A stretch of DNA of 38,411 bases, taken from contig NZ_SMMA01000063.1 of NCBI RefSeq assembly GCF_009711345.1, positions 267,658-306,068 of the forward strand, written 5' to 3'. The DNA comes from Pseudovibrio flavus. GTDB lineage: Bacteria; Pseudomonadota; Alphaproteobacteria; Rhizobiales; Stappiaceae. The position numbers and the translations under genes were made by a program. This document shows, in pieces, positions 24,385-32,772 of the stretch; position 1 is the first letter of the stretch, and each line of letters opens with the position of its first letter. The notes under the pieces were generated by a model. It saw only the letters and a program-made list of their open reading frames with translations. It did not search any database and was not told the origin of the DNA.

Positions 24385-24759
24385 ATGAAAACGGACGTTA
24401 AAGAGCTTAGCGCAGACCTTCGAGATCTGCTTCAGCAAGAGCTTGATCGCGTTATTAGCGAAGTTGCGCCTAACGCCAGTAGGCGGGCGATGTATGGCGG
24501 CTTTGTTTTCGAGTTGATCCCTCAAACTAGCAAAACAATGGTGTGCGGACATTTTGCCTACAAAGCGCATGTAAGCCTTGAACTCTCCAAGGGCGCCGAA
24601 CTTGAAGACGCTTTTGGATTTCTGGAAGGCAGTGGAAAGCTCCGCCGTCATATCAAACTCAATAGCCTTGCCGATATTGAAGACAAAAAGGTTGCTGACT
24701 ATTTGCGTCTAGCCTTTGCTAAAGCGGAAAAAGAGCTTTCGGATATCGTTTCGTCGTAA
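24385..24759 (+). CDS. DUF1801 (YdhG-like) domain protein
   Basis: The 124-residue soluble protein ends in the pattern YKAHVSLELSKGAELEDAFGFLEGSGKLRRHIKL, which is typical of the DUF1801/YdhG family (alpha-beta fold related to CyaY/YjbR). The N-terminal half is helical and contains the RRAMYGGFVFEL strand. The function of the family is not known to me. It stands alone, between a terminator and a 265-base gap, so it is probably monocistronic. No ribosome site is obvious. Confidence 0.8.
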   Translation: MKTDVKELSADLRDLLQQELDRVISEVAPNASRRAMYGGFVFELIPQTSKTMVCGHFAYKAHVSLELSKGAELEDAFGFLEGSGKLRRHIKLNSLADIEDKKVADYLRLAFAKAEKELSDIVSS

Positions 24760-24828
24760 ATGTTATTCGGATCATCTTGTTGATCAGCTCTGTCATTATT
24801 AGTTTGTTGATTTATATTTTGGCTACAC

Positions 24829-24944
24829 ATGTATACATCACCTTACGTACAATAAAATTGTAATTAATACTCCAGTGTAAAAGTAAATAAGACAGTTCTT
24901 ATTTGTGAAAAAGAGTAGCACGATGGTCTTGCATGACCATCGTG
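24829..24944. promoter_or_regulatory. cluster of palindromes in the leader of the alcohol dehydrogenase
   Basis: The AT-rich 265-base gap before the dehydrogenase holds ATGTATACAT (perfect, 24829-24838), an AAATAAGA/TCTTATTT stem (24885-24904) and CACGATGGTC/GACCATCGTG (24919-24928 and 24935-24944, loop of six). The last has no T-run and may be an RNA leader hairpin. The first has a GTATAC core like the site at 22333-22348. Confidence 0.55.
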
Positions 24945-25024
24945 GCGAGTGCGCTTCGGGACCTTATTTTGCCCTGCCAGATGGTTGCCAATAACTGTGG
25001 CCACAAAATACAGGTAGGTGGGAG

Positions 25025-26080
25025 ATGAAGGGTTTTGCAATGCTCGGCCTGGGTAAAACAGGCTGGATTGAGAAAGATGCTCCGCAGTGCGGTCCGCTCG
25101 ACGCAATCGTTAGGCCATTGGCCGTATCGCCTTGTACGTCGGATGTTCATACAGTCTGGCAAGGCGCAATTGGTGAACGCCACGACATGATCCTAGGCCA
25201 TGAGGCTGTTGGCGAAGTTGTCGAAGTCGGCAAACTGGTCAAAGACTTCAAGCCGGGTGATAAAGTCGTCGTTCCTGCCATTACGCCGGACTGGGGTTCG
25301 CTTGCAGCTCAAGACGGATTTGCAATGCACTCTGGTGGTGCACTAGCTGGTTGGAAGTTCTCCAACTTCAAAGATGGCGTTTTTGCAGACTTTTTCCATG
25401 TAAACGAAGCAGATGCCAATATGGCGCTTCTGGTGGACGATATCGATCCGGTCTATGCGACTTTGCTTTGTGACATGATGCCTACAGGCTTCCATGCTGC
25501 TGAGCTTGCGCAGGTCAAGTTCGGCGACAACGTCTGCGTTATTGGTATCGGGCCGGTAGGTCTTTGTGCGGTTCGTGCATCTGTTCTCAGCGGCGCTGCC
25601 AATATCTATGCTGTGGGCACTCGTCCAAACTGTGTCGAAGTGGCCAAGCAGTACGGCGCTACTCACATCATTAGCTATAAAGAGGGTTCGATAGCGCAAC
25701 AGATCCTCGACCTAACCAAGGGCGAAGGCGTTGATAAGGTAATTGTTGCCGGTGGTGATAATGACACCTTTATTGATGCTGTAACCATGCTCAAGCCGGG
25801 CGGTATCATCGGCAACGTCAACTATCTTGATGGCGGCGAGTTCGTGCGTATCCCACGTATCGAGTGGGGCGTTGGTATGGGGCATAAGTTCATCCATAGT
25901 GGATTGATGCCGGGCGGTCGTCGGCGTGTTGAGCGCCTAATGAGCTTGATCTCCACCGAACGATTTGATCCTAAGCCGCTCATAACGCACAAGTTCGATA
26001 AGTTTGAGCAGATCGAAGACGCATTGATGCTTATGAAAGATAAGGTACACGATCTCATCAAGCCGGTTGTCTCGTTCTAA
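25025..26080 (+). CDS. zinc- and NADP-dependent secondary alcohol dehydrogenase, TbADH-like
   Basis: The 351-residue medium-chain dehydrogenase is closely similar, from memory of the sequence, to the secondary alcohol dehydrogenases of Thermoanaerobacter brockii and Clostridium beijerinckii. These reduce ketones with NADPH. The catalytic zinc ligands C37, H59 and D150 and the adjacent E60 are all at identical positions. The NADP-recognising residues G198, R200 and Y218 are kept, with threonine at 199 in place of serine. The four-cysteine structural zinc site of other alcohol dehydrogenases is absent, as in TbADH. A GTGGGAG ribosome site is present. It is a single gene with its own terminator. 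Acquisition from Firmicutes-like bacteria is possible. Confidence 0.95.
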   Translation: MKGFAMLGLGKTGWIEKDAPQCGPLDAIVRPLAVSPCTSDVHTVWQGAIGERHDMILGHEAVGEVVEVGKLVKDFKPGDKVVVPAITPDWGSLAAQDGFAMHSGGALAGWKFSNFKDGVFADFFHVNEADANMALLVDDIDPVYATLLCDMMPTGFHAAELAQVKFGDNVCVIGIGPVGLCAVRASVLSGAANIYAVGTRPNCVEVAKQYGATHIISYKEGSIAQQILDLTKGEGVDKVIVAGGDNDTFIDAVTMLKPGGIIGNVNYLDGGEFVRIPRIEWGVGMGHKFIHSGLMPGGRRRVERLMSLISTERFDPKPLITHKFDKFEQIEDALMLMKDKVHDLIKPVVSF

Positions 26081-26094
26081 CTGATCTGAAACGG

Positions 26095-26127
26095 AAGGGG
26101 CAGTGCAAATGGCACTTGCCCCTTTTT
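26095..26127 (+). terminator. intrinsic terminator after the alcohol dehydrogenase
   Basis: AAGGGGCAGTGC (26095-26106) pairs with GCACTTGCCCCTT (26112-26124) with one bulged T and a five-base loop. The T-run begins within the descending arm and continues to 26127. Confidence 0.88.
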
Positions 26128-26384
26128 CGCGTCCTTAAACTCGAAGTTTTTTAGGCAAATTTGCGGCAATTTCACGTCATTATACTTATGGGTTTATTTC
26201 GCATAGCATGCACCCAAATGTTGAGTGATTATCTCGCGGCCCAAATTTGATCGCCAGTTATTTTATTGGGGGCTCGAATGAGTGAGTTTGATACTTTCAG
26301 CCATTAGTGTTTTGAAAGTATTATAGTATTCATCTTTTTAGCTTTTTAAAAATGAAATGGCTTTGGCAAGTATGAGCGTAGATA
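26128..26384 (+). promoter_or_regulatory. AT-rich promoter region of the RND pump with an inverted repeat
   Basis: The gap before the pump genes has no credible gene. ATACTTTCA (26291-26299) is the exact inverse of TGAAAGTAT (26313-26321), separated by 13 bases and placed about 65-95 bases upstream of the adaptor start. It is a candidate operator, but no regulator gene is adjacent. Confidence 0.55.
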
Positions 26385-27509
26385 ATGGTTCAATATCGCC
26401 GAGCACTTACAGCACTAGCACTAGCTGTTGCTATTCCTTCAAGCATCCTTCATAGCCCTGCTAGCGCTCAGTCTCCAACAAATGCTGCTGCCCCGGGAGT
26501 TCTAACTGAGGAAGTTAAGCTCCAAACCTTGGATGCGAACCATGTGTTTTCGGGACGCACGGAAGCTCTGGCACAAGTTAGCCTGATCGCCCGTGTTGGA
26601 GGCTTTCTCGAGCCTTTGCAGTTTGTCGAAGGTTCCTTCGTAAAAAGAGGTGCACCTCTTTTCAAAATCGAGCAGGCTCCCTACGAGTTTGCGGTTGCCC
26701 AAGCCAAAGCAAACGTCGAGAGCGCTCAAGCTCAGGTAAACCTTGCTCAACTCAACTATGACCGTAAGAAGCAGCTGGTAGAAAAAGACACTATCTCTGT
26801 TTCCGAGCTGGACGTCGTTAGAGCAAACCTGAAAGAGGCGAATGCCGCTCTTGCTCTGCGTGAGGCAGAGCTCGCATTGCGTGAGCTGGACCTGAGCTAC
26901 ACTCAAGTAACAGCGCCTATGGATGGCAAGGTAAGCACCTCGCCATATAGAGAAGGTGCATACGTGAACTCTGCCAGTGGTGAGCTGGCAACGATCACAT
27001 CGCTTGATCCGATCCGTGTTAGTTTCCCGATTTCTCAGGGCCTGATGCCTAATTTCTATGGTGCCGACAGCGCAGCGCTTTCGCCTTACCGTCTACAGCT
27101 GCGCCTGACTGATGGCTCCATCTATGAGCATGATGGGTCTTTGGACCACTTCTCCGCAGATGCGAATCCTGCAACAGATAGCGTCACCGCCCGGGCCGTG
27201 TTCCCTAACCCTGACCTGCATCTCTTCAATAAGCAGCTGGTAGATATCATCATTTCCCGCAGGGACGCTCCAACCGAAATGATTGTCTCCCAAGCGGCAT
27301 TGTTGATGGATCAAAGCGGAACCTATGTTTTGAAGGTCAATACTGATGGTGTTGTAGAGAAAGCACCTGTTGCGATTGGTCGTCAGAGCCGTGGTCTCGT
27401 TGTGATCAAGTCCGGCCTCACAGAAGGTGATCAGGTCGTTGTGGCAGGCAGCCAAAAGGCTCGTCCGGGTACCAAAGTTAATCCTACACTGGTGGGTCAT
27501 AACCAATGA
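26385..27509 (+). CDS. RND efflux periplasmic adaptor (membrane fusion protein, AcrA/MexA type)
   Basis: The 374-residue protein has a signal peptide (about 1-28, ending SPASA before QSPTNAAA) with no lipobox cysteine, so it is anchored other than as a lipoprotein. A lipoyl/barrel-sandwich half (EALAQVSLIARVGGFLEPLQFVEGSFVKRGAPLFKIE) is followed by a coiled-coil hairpin at about 95-150, rich in A, Q, E and L. After this come the second lipoyl half, DLSYTQVTAPMDGKV, and beta-barrel domains. It links the inner-membrane pump to an outer-membrane channel, whose gene is not in this window. The start codon has a poor ribosome site. It overlaps the pump gene by four bases. Confidence 0.95.
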   Translation: MVQYRRALTALALAVAIPSSILHSPASAQSPTNAAAPGVLTEEVKLQTLDANHVFSGRTEALAQVSLIARVGGFLEPLQFVEGSFVKRGAPLFKIEQAPYEFAVAQAKANVESAQAQVNLAQLNYDRKKQLVEKDTISVSELDVVRANLKEANAALALREAELALRELDLSYTQVTAPMDGKVSTSPYREGAYVNSASGELATITSLDPIRVSFPISQGLMPNFYGADSAALSPYRLQLRLTDGSIYEHDGSLDHFSADANPATDSVTARAVFPNPDLHLFNKQLVDIIISRRDAPTEMIVSQAALLMDQSGTYVLKVNTDGVVEKAPVAIGRQSRGLVVIKSGLTEGDQVVVAGSQKARPGTKVNPTLVGHNQ

Positions 27510-30500
27510 TTTATGACGTCTTTATCAGGCGTCCGCGTTTGGCGATGGTTGTATCCATCGTCATCGTGGTTCTTGGTCTGATCGCTATCTCCGTCATTCC
27601 CGTCTCGCAGTATCCAGAGATTGCTCCTCCAACTGTAAACGTGTCTGCCGTTTATATCGGCGCTGATGCGGAAACGGTGGAAGAGAGTGTCGCTCAGCCT
27701 ATTGAAGGCGCGGTGAACGGCGTTGACGGTATGCGCTATATGCAGTCCGCGTCATCCAGCGATGGCTCGTATTCCCTCACTCTCTATTTCGACTTGAACA
27801 CAGATCCGGATATTGCCGCCGTTAATGTGCAAAACCGTATCTCCAAGGTTGAAAGCAAGTTGCCACTGGAAGTGCGAACCCAAGGCGTTAGCGTTACCAA
27901 AAAGTCCGGTGACATGCTGAACGGCTTTGTCTTCTATTCGCCGGGCGCGAAGATGGATATCCTTGATGTTTCCAGCTATGTGAACATCAACGTTATCGAC
28001 GAGTTGAAGCGTATTGATGGTGTTGGCGATGCCATGGTGTATGGCGCTAATAACTATTCCATGCGCATCTGGCTCAAGCCGGACCGCTTGCGGGCCTTAA
28101 ACCTTACCGCCACAGATGTTGCGAATGCTGTAAGTTCCCAAAATACTCAGGCCGCTGTTGGCCGTGTGGGCGCCGCGCCGCTTCTTGACGACCAGATGTT
28201 GCAGCTTACTGTGACTGCGCAAGGCCGTTTGGCGAGCGCTGAAGAGTTCGGCAATATCGTTCTGCGCGCGGGCCTCGATGGCTCTGTTGTTCGTTTAAGA
28301 GACGTTGCCAAGGTAGAACTTGCCTCTGAATCCTACGATTGGAGATCGCTCTATAACGGTGAAGATTCGGTTATGGTGGCAATCAACCTGTCACCGGGGG
28401 CAAATTCTGTTGCGGTTTCTGAAGCTGTTGTTGAGCGTCTTGAAGTGCTTTCCGAGCGCTTTCCAGAGGAACTCACATATAAGGCGAGTTTTGATACATC
28501 TTTGTTTGTAAACGAGATGATCAAGAAGGTTGTAATGACCTTGCTTGAAGCCTTCGCCCTCGTGACGGTTGTGGTCTATGTGTTCCTCGGCCGCCTTAGA
28601 GCAACCATCATCCCGCTCATTGCGGTTCCGGTTTCTATTATCGGTGCGATGGCCATTGCCTATGCCTTCGGCTTCTCGGCCAATACGATTTCGTTGCTCG
28701 CCTTGGTGCTTGCGATCGGTATCGTAGTGGATGATGCGATCATCGTTGTAGAGAACGTTGAACGCGTAATGCACGAGAACCCTTCGCTTACTCCAATGGA
28801 GGCAACGTCCAAAGCAGTTGGCGAGATTGCAGGTCCGGTTATTGCAATTACGCTCGTATTGCTTTCGGTATTCGTACCTGTTGCATTCCTACCGGGTTCT
28901 GCTGGTGTTCTCTTCCGCGAGTTCGCGGTTTCCATCTCTGCTGCGATGGTCCTTTCTGCCATCAACGCGCTAACGCTCTCCCCTGCCCTTTGTGCTTTGT
29001 TTATGACCAAAGGCAAAAGCAGTGGGGTGATGTTTAGAATTTCGCGTGCAATCGATGCGCTTGGCAACAAGTATGCCGCGATTGTACGTGCAACAATCAA
29101 GTACTCTGCCTTCTCCATTCCGGTGGTTGTAGGCTTTGCGGTTCTTTCTGCCTTTATCATTCAGAAGACGCCAGACGGCTTCGTTCCGGATGACGACAAG
29201 GGCTTTGCAATGGTTCTGGTAAACTTGCCAGCCGGTGCTTCCCTTAACAGAACCGAAGAGGCTCTTGCAAAAGCTGCGGCTATCATCAGTGACGATATGG
29301 CCGTTGCTTCTACCACCGAAATTGCAGGTTTCGACATGCTTACCGGTGGTGGTGCTTCATCTAACGCCGGTGCTATTTTCGTAGAGCTTCTGCCGTACGA
29401 GCAGCGTACAGACCCAGAGTATTCTTCGTTCGCGTTCGTTGGGCGTATGTACCATGCGCTTTCGCAAATTCCGGATGCGAACTACTTCCCTGTTAACCCG
29501 CCTGCGATTATGGGTTTGGGTGCAGTTGGTGGTTTTGAATACATTCTGGAAGCTCTCGAAGGTCAGGACCCTGAAGAACTTGAACGCGTATCTCGCGGCA
29601 TGATGGTAGCGGCAAGCCAAACCCCTGCTCTTTCAAGCTTCTTTACTGCATTTAACGCAAGTACGCCTCAGGTTGAGGTTAAGCTTGATCGTGACCGTGC
29701 GCAGGTTCTTGGTCTTAATATTTCGGAGATCTACAACACCCTTCAGGCCACTCTTGGCGGTGCTTACATCAACGACTTCAACCTCTATGGACGTACATGG
29801 ACAGTACGCATGCAGGCGGAAGAAGAGTACCGCGCGGAGATGGAAGATGTTGCCAACGTCAAGGTTCGTTCCAAAACCAATGACATGGTGGATCTGAACA
29901 GCGTTGTCACCACCGAGATGACGCAGGGCGCAGCAACGATCACACGCTTCAACAACTATAGAACCGTGAAGTTCAACGGTACAGCAGCTCCAGGTGTTGG
30001 CTTGGGTTCTGCGATGACCGCAGTGGAAGAGGTTTCGGAAAAAACTCTTCCAGATGGTTATGCCTATGAGTGGACCGGTGTTGCATTGGAACAGAAACAG
30101 TCAGCAGGTCAGACTACAACAATGCTCGGTTTGGCATTCTTGTTTGCCTACCTGTTCCTTGTTGCCCTTTATGAAAGCTGGAACACTCCAATTCCGGTTC
30201 TTCTTTCCGTGCTGCCGTCCATCGCGGGCGCGGTAGGTAGCTTGTGGCTGTTTGGGCTATCGTTCGACCTTTACGCGCAGATTGGTCTTATCATTCTGAT
30301 CGCGCTTGCCGGTAAGAACGCGATTTTGATGAACGACTTCTCCCTTGCTCAGCGAATTCAAGGCAAATCCTTGCTGGAATCTGCTGTTGAAGGTGCCCGT
30401 CTTCGTTTCCGTCCGGTGATGATGACCTCTCTGGCATTTGCTGCAGGTCTGGTACCGCTGGCGCGTTCTACCGGTGCTGGTGCGGAGTCTATGGTCGCTG

Positions 30501-30655
30501 TAGGTATTCCGGTTCTCTCCGGTATGGTGGTGTCGTTCACCGTCGGTATCTTCCTTATTCCGACGCTCTACACTGTGTTCCAGTGGCTGCGCGAAAAGGG
30601 CGGCTGGACGGTGGAAAAGGGCCGCCGACAAAAGGGTTATGACCCGATTGGATAA
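27506..30655 (+). CDS. RND multidrug efflux pump, HAE1/AcrB type
   Basis: The 1049-residue inner-membrane pump has full AcrB length and twelve membrane helices in two halves with large periplasmic loops. The opening, FIRRPRLAMVVSIVIVVLGLIAISVIPVSQYPEIAPP, is diagnostic for HAE1 proteins. The proton-relay acids D409 and D410 lie in GIVVDDAIIVVENVERV, and the partner lysine is in LIALAGKNAILMNDF. It expels hydrophobic compounds using the proton gradient with the adaptor encoded upstream. It is followed by a strong terminator. No TolC gene or local repressor is visible. Confidence 0.97.
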   Translation: MIYDVFIRRPRLAMVVSIVIVVLGLIAISVIPVSQYPEIAPPTVNVSAVYIGADAETVEESVAQPIEGAVNGVDGMRYMQSASSSDGSYSLTLYFDLNTDPDIAAVNVQNRISKVESKLPLEVRTQGVSVTKKSGDMLNGFVFYSPGAKMDILDVSSYVNINVIDELKRIDGVGDAMVYGANNYSMRIWLKPDRLRALNLTATDVANAVSSQNTQAAVGRVGAAPLLDDQMLQLTVTAQGRLASAEEFGNIVLRAGLDGSVVRLRDVAKVELASESYDWRSLYNGEDSVMVAINLSPGANSVAVSEAVVERLEVLSERFPEELTYKASFDTSLFVNEMIKKVVMTLLEAFALVTVVVYVFLGRLRATIIPLIAVPVSIIGAMAIAYAFGFSANTISLLALVLAIGIVVDDAIIVVENVERVMHENPSLTPMEATSKAVGEIAGPVIAITLVLLSVFVPVAFLPGSAGVLFREFAVSISAAMVLSAINALTLSPALCALFMTKGKSSGVMFRISRAIDALGNKYAAIVRATIKYSAFSIPVVVGFAVLSAFIIQKTPDGFVPDDDKGFAMVLVNLPAGASLNRTEEALAKAAAIISDDMAVASTTEIAGFDMLTGGGASSNAGAIFVELLPYEQRTDPEYSSFAFVGRMYHALSQIPDANYFPVNPPAIMGLGAVGGFEYILEALEGQDPEELERVSRGMMVAASQTPALSSFFTAFNASTPQVEVKLDRDRAQVLGLNISEIYNTLQATLGGAYINDFNLYGRTWTVRMQAEEEYRAEMEDVANVKVRSKTNDMVDLNSVVTTEMTQGAATITRFNNYRTVKFNGTAAPGVGLGSAMTAVEEVSEKTLPDGYAYEWTGVALEQKQSAGQTTTMLGLAFLFAYLFLVALYESWNTPIPVLLSVLPSIAGAVGSLWLFGLSFDLYAQIGLIILIALAGKNAILMNDFSLAQRIQGKSLLESAVEGARLRFRPVMMTSLAFAAGLVPLARSTGAGAESMVAVGIPVLSGMVVSFTVGIFLIPTLYTVFQWLREKGGWTVEKGRRQKGYDPIG

Positions 30656-30685
30656 GATGATCTGAGGTAACGCGACAAGACAAAG

Positions 30686-30718
30686 AAAGGGCCGGAAGAG
30701 TTTCTTCCGGCCCTTTTT
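30686..30718 (+). terminator. strong intrinsic terminator after the RND operon
   Basis: AAAGGGCCGGAAGA (30686-30699) pairs perfectly over 14 bp with TCTTCCGGCCCTTT (30703-30716) around a GTT loop, followed by further T. Confidence 0.95.
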
Positions 30719-31011
30719 ACTAGAATGCCCGCTCAAAGCATAATTGCGAGCGGTAACGATCGATCAGAAAGACAAATCCTGAGCAGGTTTTGAAGAGATC
30801 TCAAAGGCGCCTTTTCTGTTTTTCTAGTGCCGTAATGAAATTTCTATGGATTTAGAAAAGAGTTTGTCTCCCAAAAAGCAAGAAAGAGGAACTGCCTTGC
30901 ACAAACTCACTAAACCATCCTAAAAAATGGAATAAAATGTCACAATTGCCCTAGGGAAGGCGCAATTTTGTAGCTTAATGCGTTCAATAATAAAAACAAG
31001 AAACGCATTTT
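30719..31011. other. non-coding gap before the glycosyltransferase genes
   Basis: No gene is visible in this AT-rich gap of 293 bases. It contains two adjacent palindromes, GAGATCTC (30795-30802) and AAAGGCGCCTTT (30803-30814), and an AATTGC/GCAATT pair around 30944-30965. A promoter for the glycosyltransferase genes is expected here. The first gene has a weak ribosome site. Confidence 0.45.
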
Positions 31012-31776
31012 ATGGTTCCCGTCTCAGCCTTCATCATTTGCAAGAATGAAGAGGATCGTATCCTCGCAGCTATTCACAGTGTCATCGACTGGGTTGATGA
31101 AGTGATCGTCGTCGACTCTGGTTCTACAGACCGGACAGTGGAGCTTGCCAAACAAGCCGGGGCAAAAGTCTTCTTCAATCAGTGGGATGGATACGGCAAG
31201 CAGAAACGATTTGCTGAAGATTGCTGCAAAAATCAGTGGTTATTCAATCTGGATTCGGATGAAGAAGTTTCGCAGGATCTAGCAAAAGAGATGGCGGCTT
31301 TATTTGATCCGCTGCCCTCAAAGGACATCTACTCGGTTCATATTCAAGATGTCTTTCAGCATGAAAAGGTCGCGAAACCTTGGGCCTACGGGTACTGGCA
31401 GTACCGGTTGTACAATCGCGAAAAAGGCCGGTTCTCGGCGTCTCCAGTTCATGACACTGTCAGGCCGGAGCCTAACGCAACAATCGGCAAGTTGCATGGC
31501 AAGGTTTATCACCGCTCGCAGCGTTCGATCACTTTCTTCGTAGAGAAGTTCAATCGGTATTCGGACATGCAGGTCAAGGATATGGAAGCGCACGGCCGCA
31601 AGATGTCGCGTCTTCGGTTGCTGACTGAATTTCCCGTTGCGTTCTTCAAAAGCTACTTTATTCGGCGTGGTTTTTTGTATGGCTGGTGGGGATTGGTGAA
31701 CGCTCAAAACTACGCCTATTCCCGCTTCGTTCGCGCCGCCAAGTACTACGAGAAAGAGCTGGGAAAACACTCGTAA
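31012..31776 (+). CDS. glycosyltransferase family 2, WaaE/KdtX-like
   Basis: The 254-residue GT-A enzyme has VSAFIICKNEEDRI at the N terminus, VDSGSTDRT (34-42) and the metal motif LDSDEE (80-85), all as in the WaaE/beta-1,4-glucosyltransferase group that modifies the lipopolysaccharide inner core. The C-terminal part is basic and aromatic (FPVAFFKSYFIRRGFLYGWWGL), suggesting membrane association. It begins a run of four glycosyltransferase genes and probably builds lipopolysaccharide core or a related surface glycan. Confidence 0.9.
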   Translation: MVPVSAFIICKNEEDRILAAIHSVIDWVDEVIVVDSGSTDRTVELAKQAGAKVFFNQWDGYGKQKRFAEDCCKNQWLFNLDSDEEVSQDLAKEMAALFDPLPSKDIYSVHIQDVFQHEKVAKPWAYGYWQYRLYNREKGRFSASPVHDTVRPEPNATIGKLHGKVYHRSQRSITFFVEKFNRYSDMQVKDMEAHGRKMSRLRLLTEFPVAFFKSYFIRRGFLYGWWGLVNAQNYAYSRFVRAAKYYEKELGKHS

Positions 31777-31821
31777 ATACACATCAACGTTTGGGCGGAA
31801 AGGAAACAAAAGCAGAGGACT

Positions 31822-32658
31822 ATGTCTGATTTGGATTTATCTTCAAAAGTAACGGTGGTCGTGAAAACCTTTGAACGTCCGGATATGATTAGCCGATGCG
31901 TTGCGAGTGTTCGTAGGTTACATCCGACCCTGCCGATTATTATTGCAGACGATAGTGAGCAGCCGACACTCTTTGACGGTGACCAGCATACCTGTGTGTT
32001 AGAGTTGCCGTTTGACACGGGGATTTCTGCAGGACGAAACCGTGCAATTGAACTCGTAACAACGCCCTACTACATTCTAATTGATGATGATCATGTCTTC
32101 GAAAAGGACGCAAACATCGAGAGTATCATCCGGTTGATGGATGAAAATCCGTTTGATGTAGTCGCGTTTAGAATGCTCGATTACCGTCACTCCAAGGGGT
32201 ACTGCCGCGGCGAGCTTTTGTTTGCTGGAAACCTTGATACCGACGGAGGTGTATTACGTCATACCTGCGGTAACAGTAAAGGTTGGTATTGCGATCATCC
32301 GCTCTACGATATTGTGCTCAACTGCTACGTCGGGCGCACTAGCAACACCGAGCGCCTGAAGTTTGATGAAGCAATCAAGATTGGTAAGGAGCATGGCGAC
32401 TACTTCTTGTCAGCCAAAGAACTTGGCTACAAGGTAACGGTTGCCAATAACGCCTATATCCACCACAGGCCAGTCTATACCCAGCACTACAGGCAGTTCC
32501 GCAGGCGCTCCGACATTTACAAGCAGTACTTCTATAAAAAATGGAACCTGCATGGTGAAGAATGCATTGGTGGTGGATACCCCCGTTTCAGTTCGCTTCG
32601 TTATCTGCCTCAAAAGCTGGGCTACTTTGGCCGCCAAGCTGCGAAACTTCTCGGTTAG
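31822..32658 (+). CDS. GT-A glycosyltransferase resembling GM2 synthase (GT12-like)
   Basis: The 278-residue enzyme has a GT-A fold opening (TVVVKTFERPDMISRCVASVRR), then GISAGRNRAIELVTTPYYIL (67-86) and the metal motif DDD (88-90) in LIDDDHVF. Later come NCYVGRTSNTERLKFDE and HGDYFLSAKELGYKV. These blocks match, in order and spacing, the catalytic part of animal beta-1,4-N-acetylgalactosaminyltransferase 1 (GISAGRN, VDDDFVF, VxNxFxARTD, HLEFFL), as I recall that sequence. It lacks a signal anchor and is likely cytoplasmic. The ribosome site AGAGGACT is good. Transfer of GalNAc or another HexNAc to a surface glycan is inferred. Confidence 0.85.
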   Translation: MSDLDLSSKVTVVVKTFERPDMISRCVASVRRLHPTLPIIIADDSEQPTLFDGDQHTCVLELPFDTGISAGRNRAIELVTTPYYILIDDDHVFEKDANIESIIRLMDENPFDVVAFRMLDYRHSKGYCRGELLFAGNLDTDGGVLRHTCGNSKGWYCDHPLYDIVLNCYVGRTSNTERLKFDEAIKIGKEHGDYFLSAKELGYKVTVANNAYIHHRPVYTQHYRQFRRRSDIYKQYFYKKWNLHGEECIGGGYPRFSSLRYLPQKLGYFGRQAAKLLG

Positions 32659-32772
32659 TGCGTCTTAACGCAAAAACCAGAATGGTCTGATGCTGCCCTA
32701 TCGCGGCCATGTTTGTACGCCCCAAATAAACAACCGCAATCCCAGCGATTAGCTACAATAAGAAGAATAAGT

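Noticed and set aside
28660-29160. 166-residue open frame antisense to the RND pump
   Set aside because: It is serine/threonine-rich low-complexity translation opposite highly conserved pump codons.
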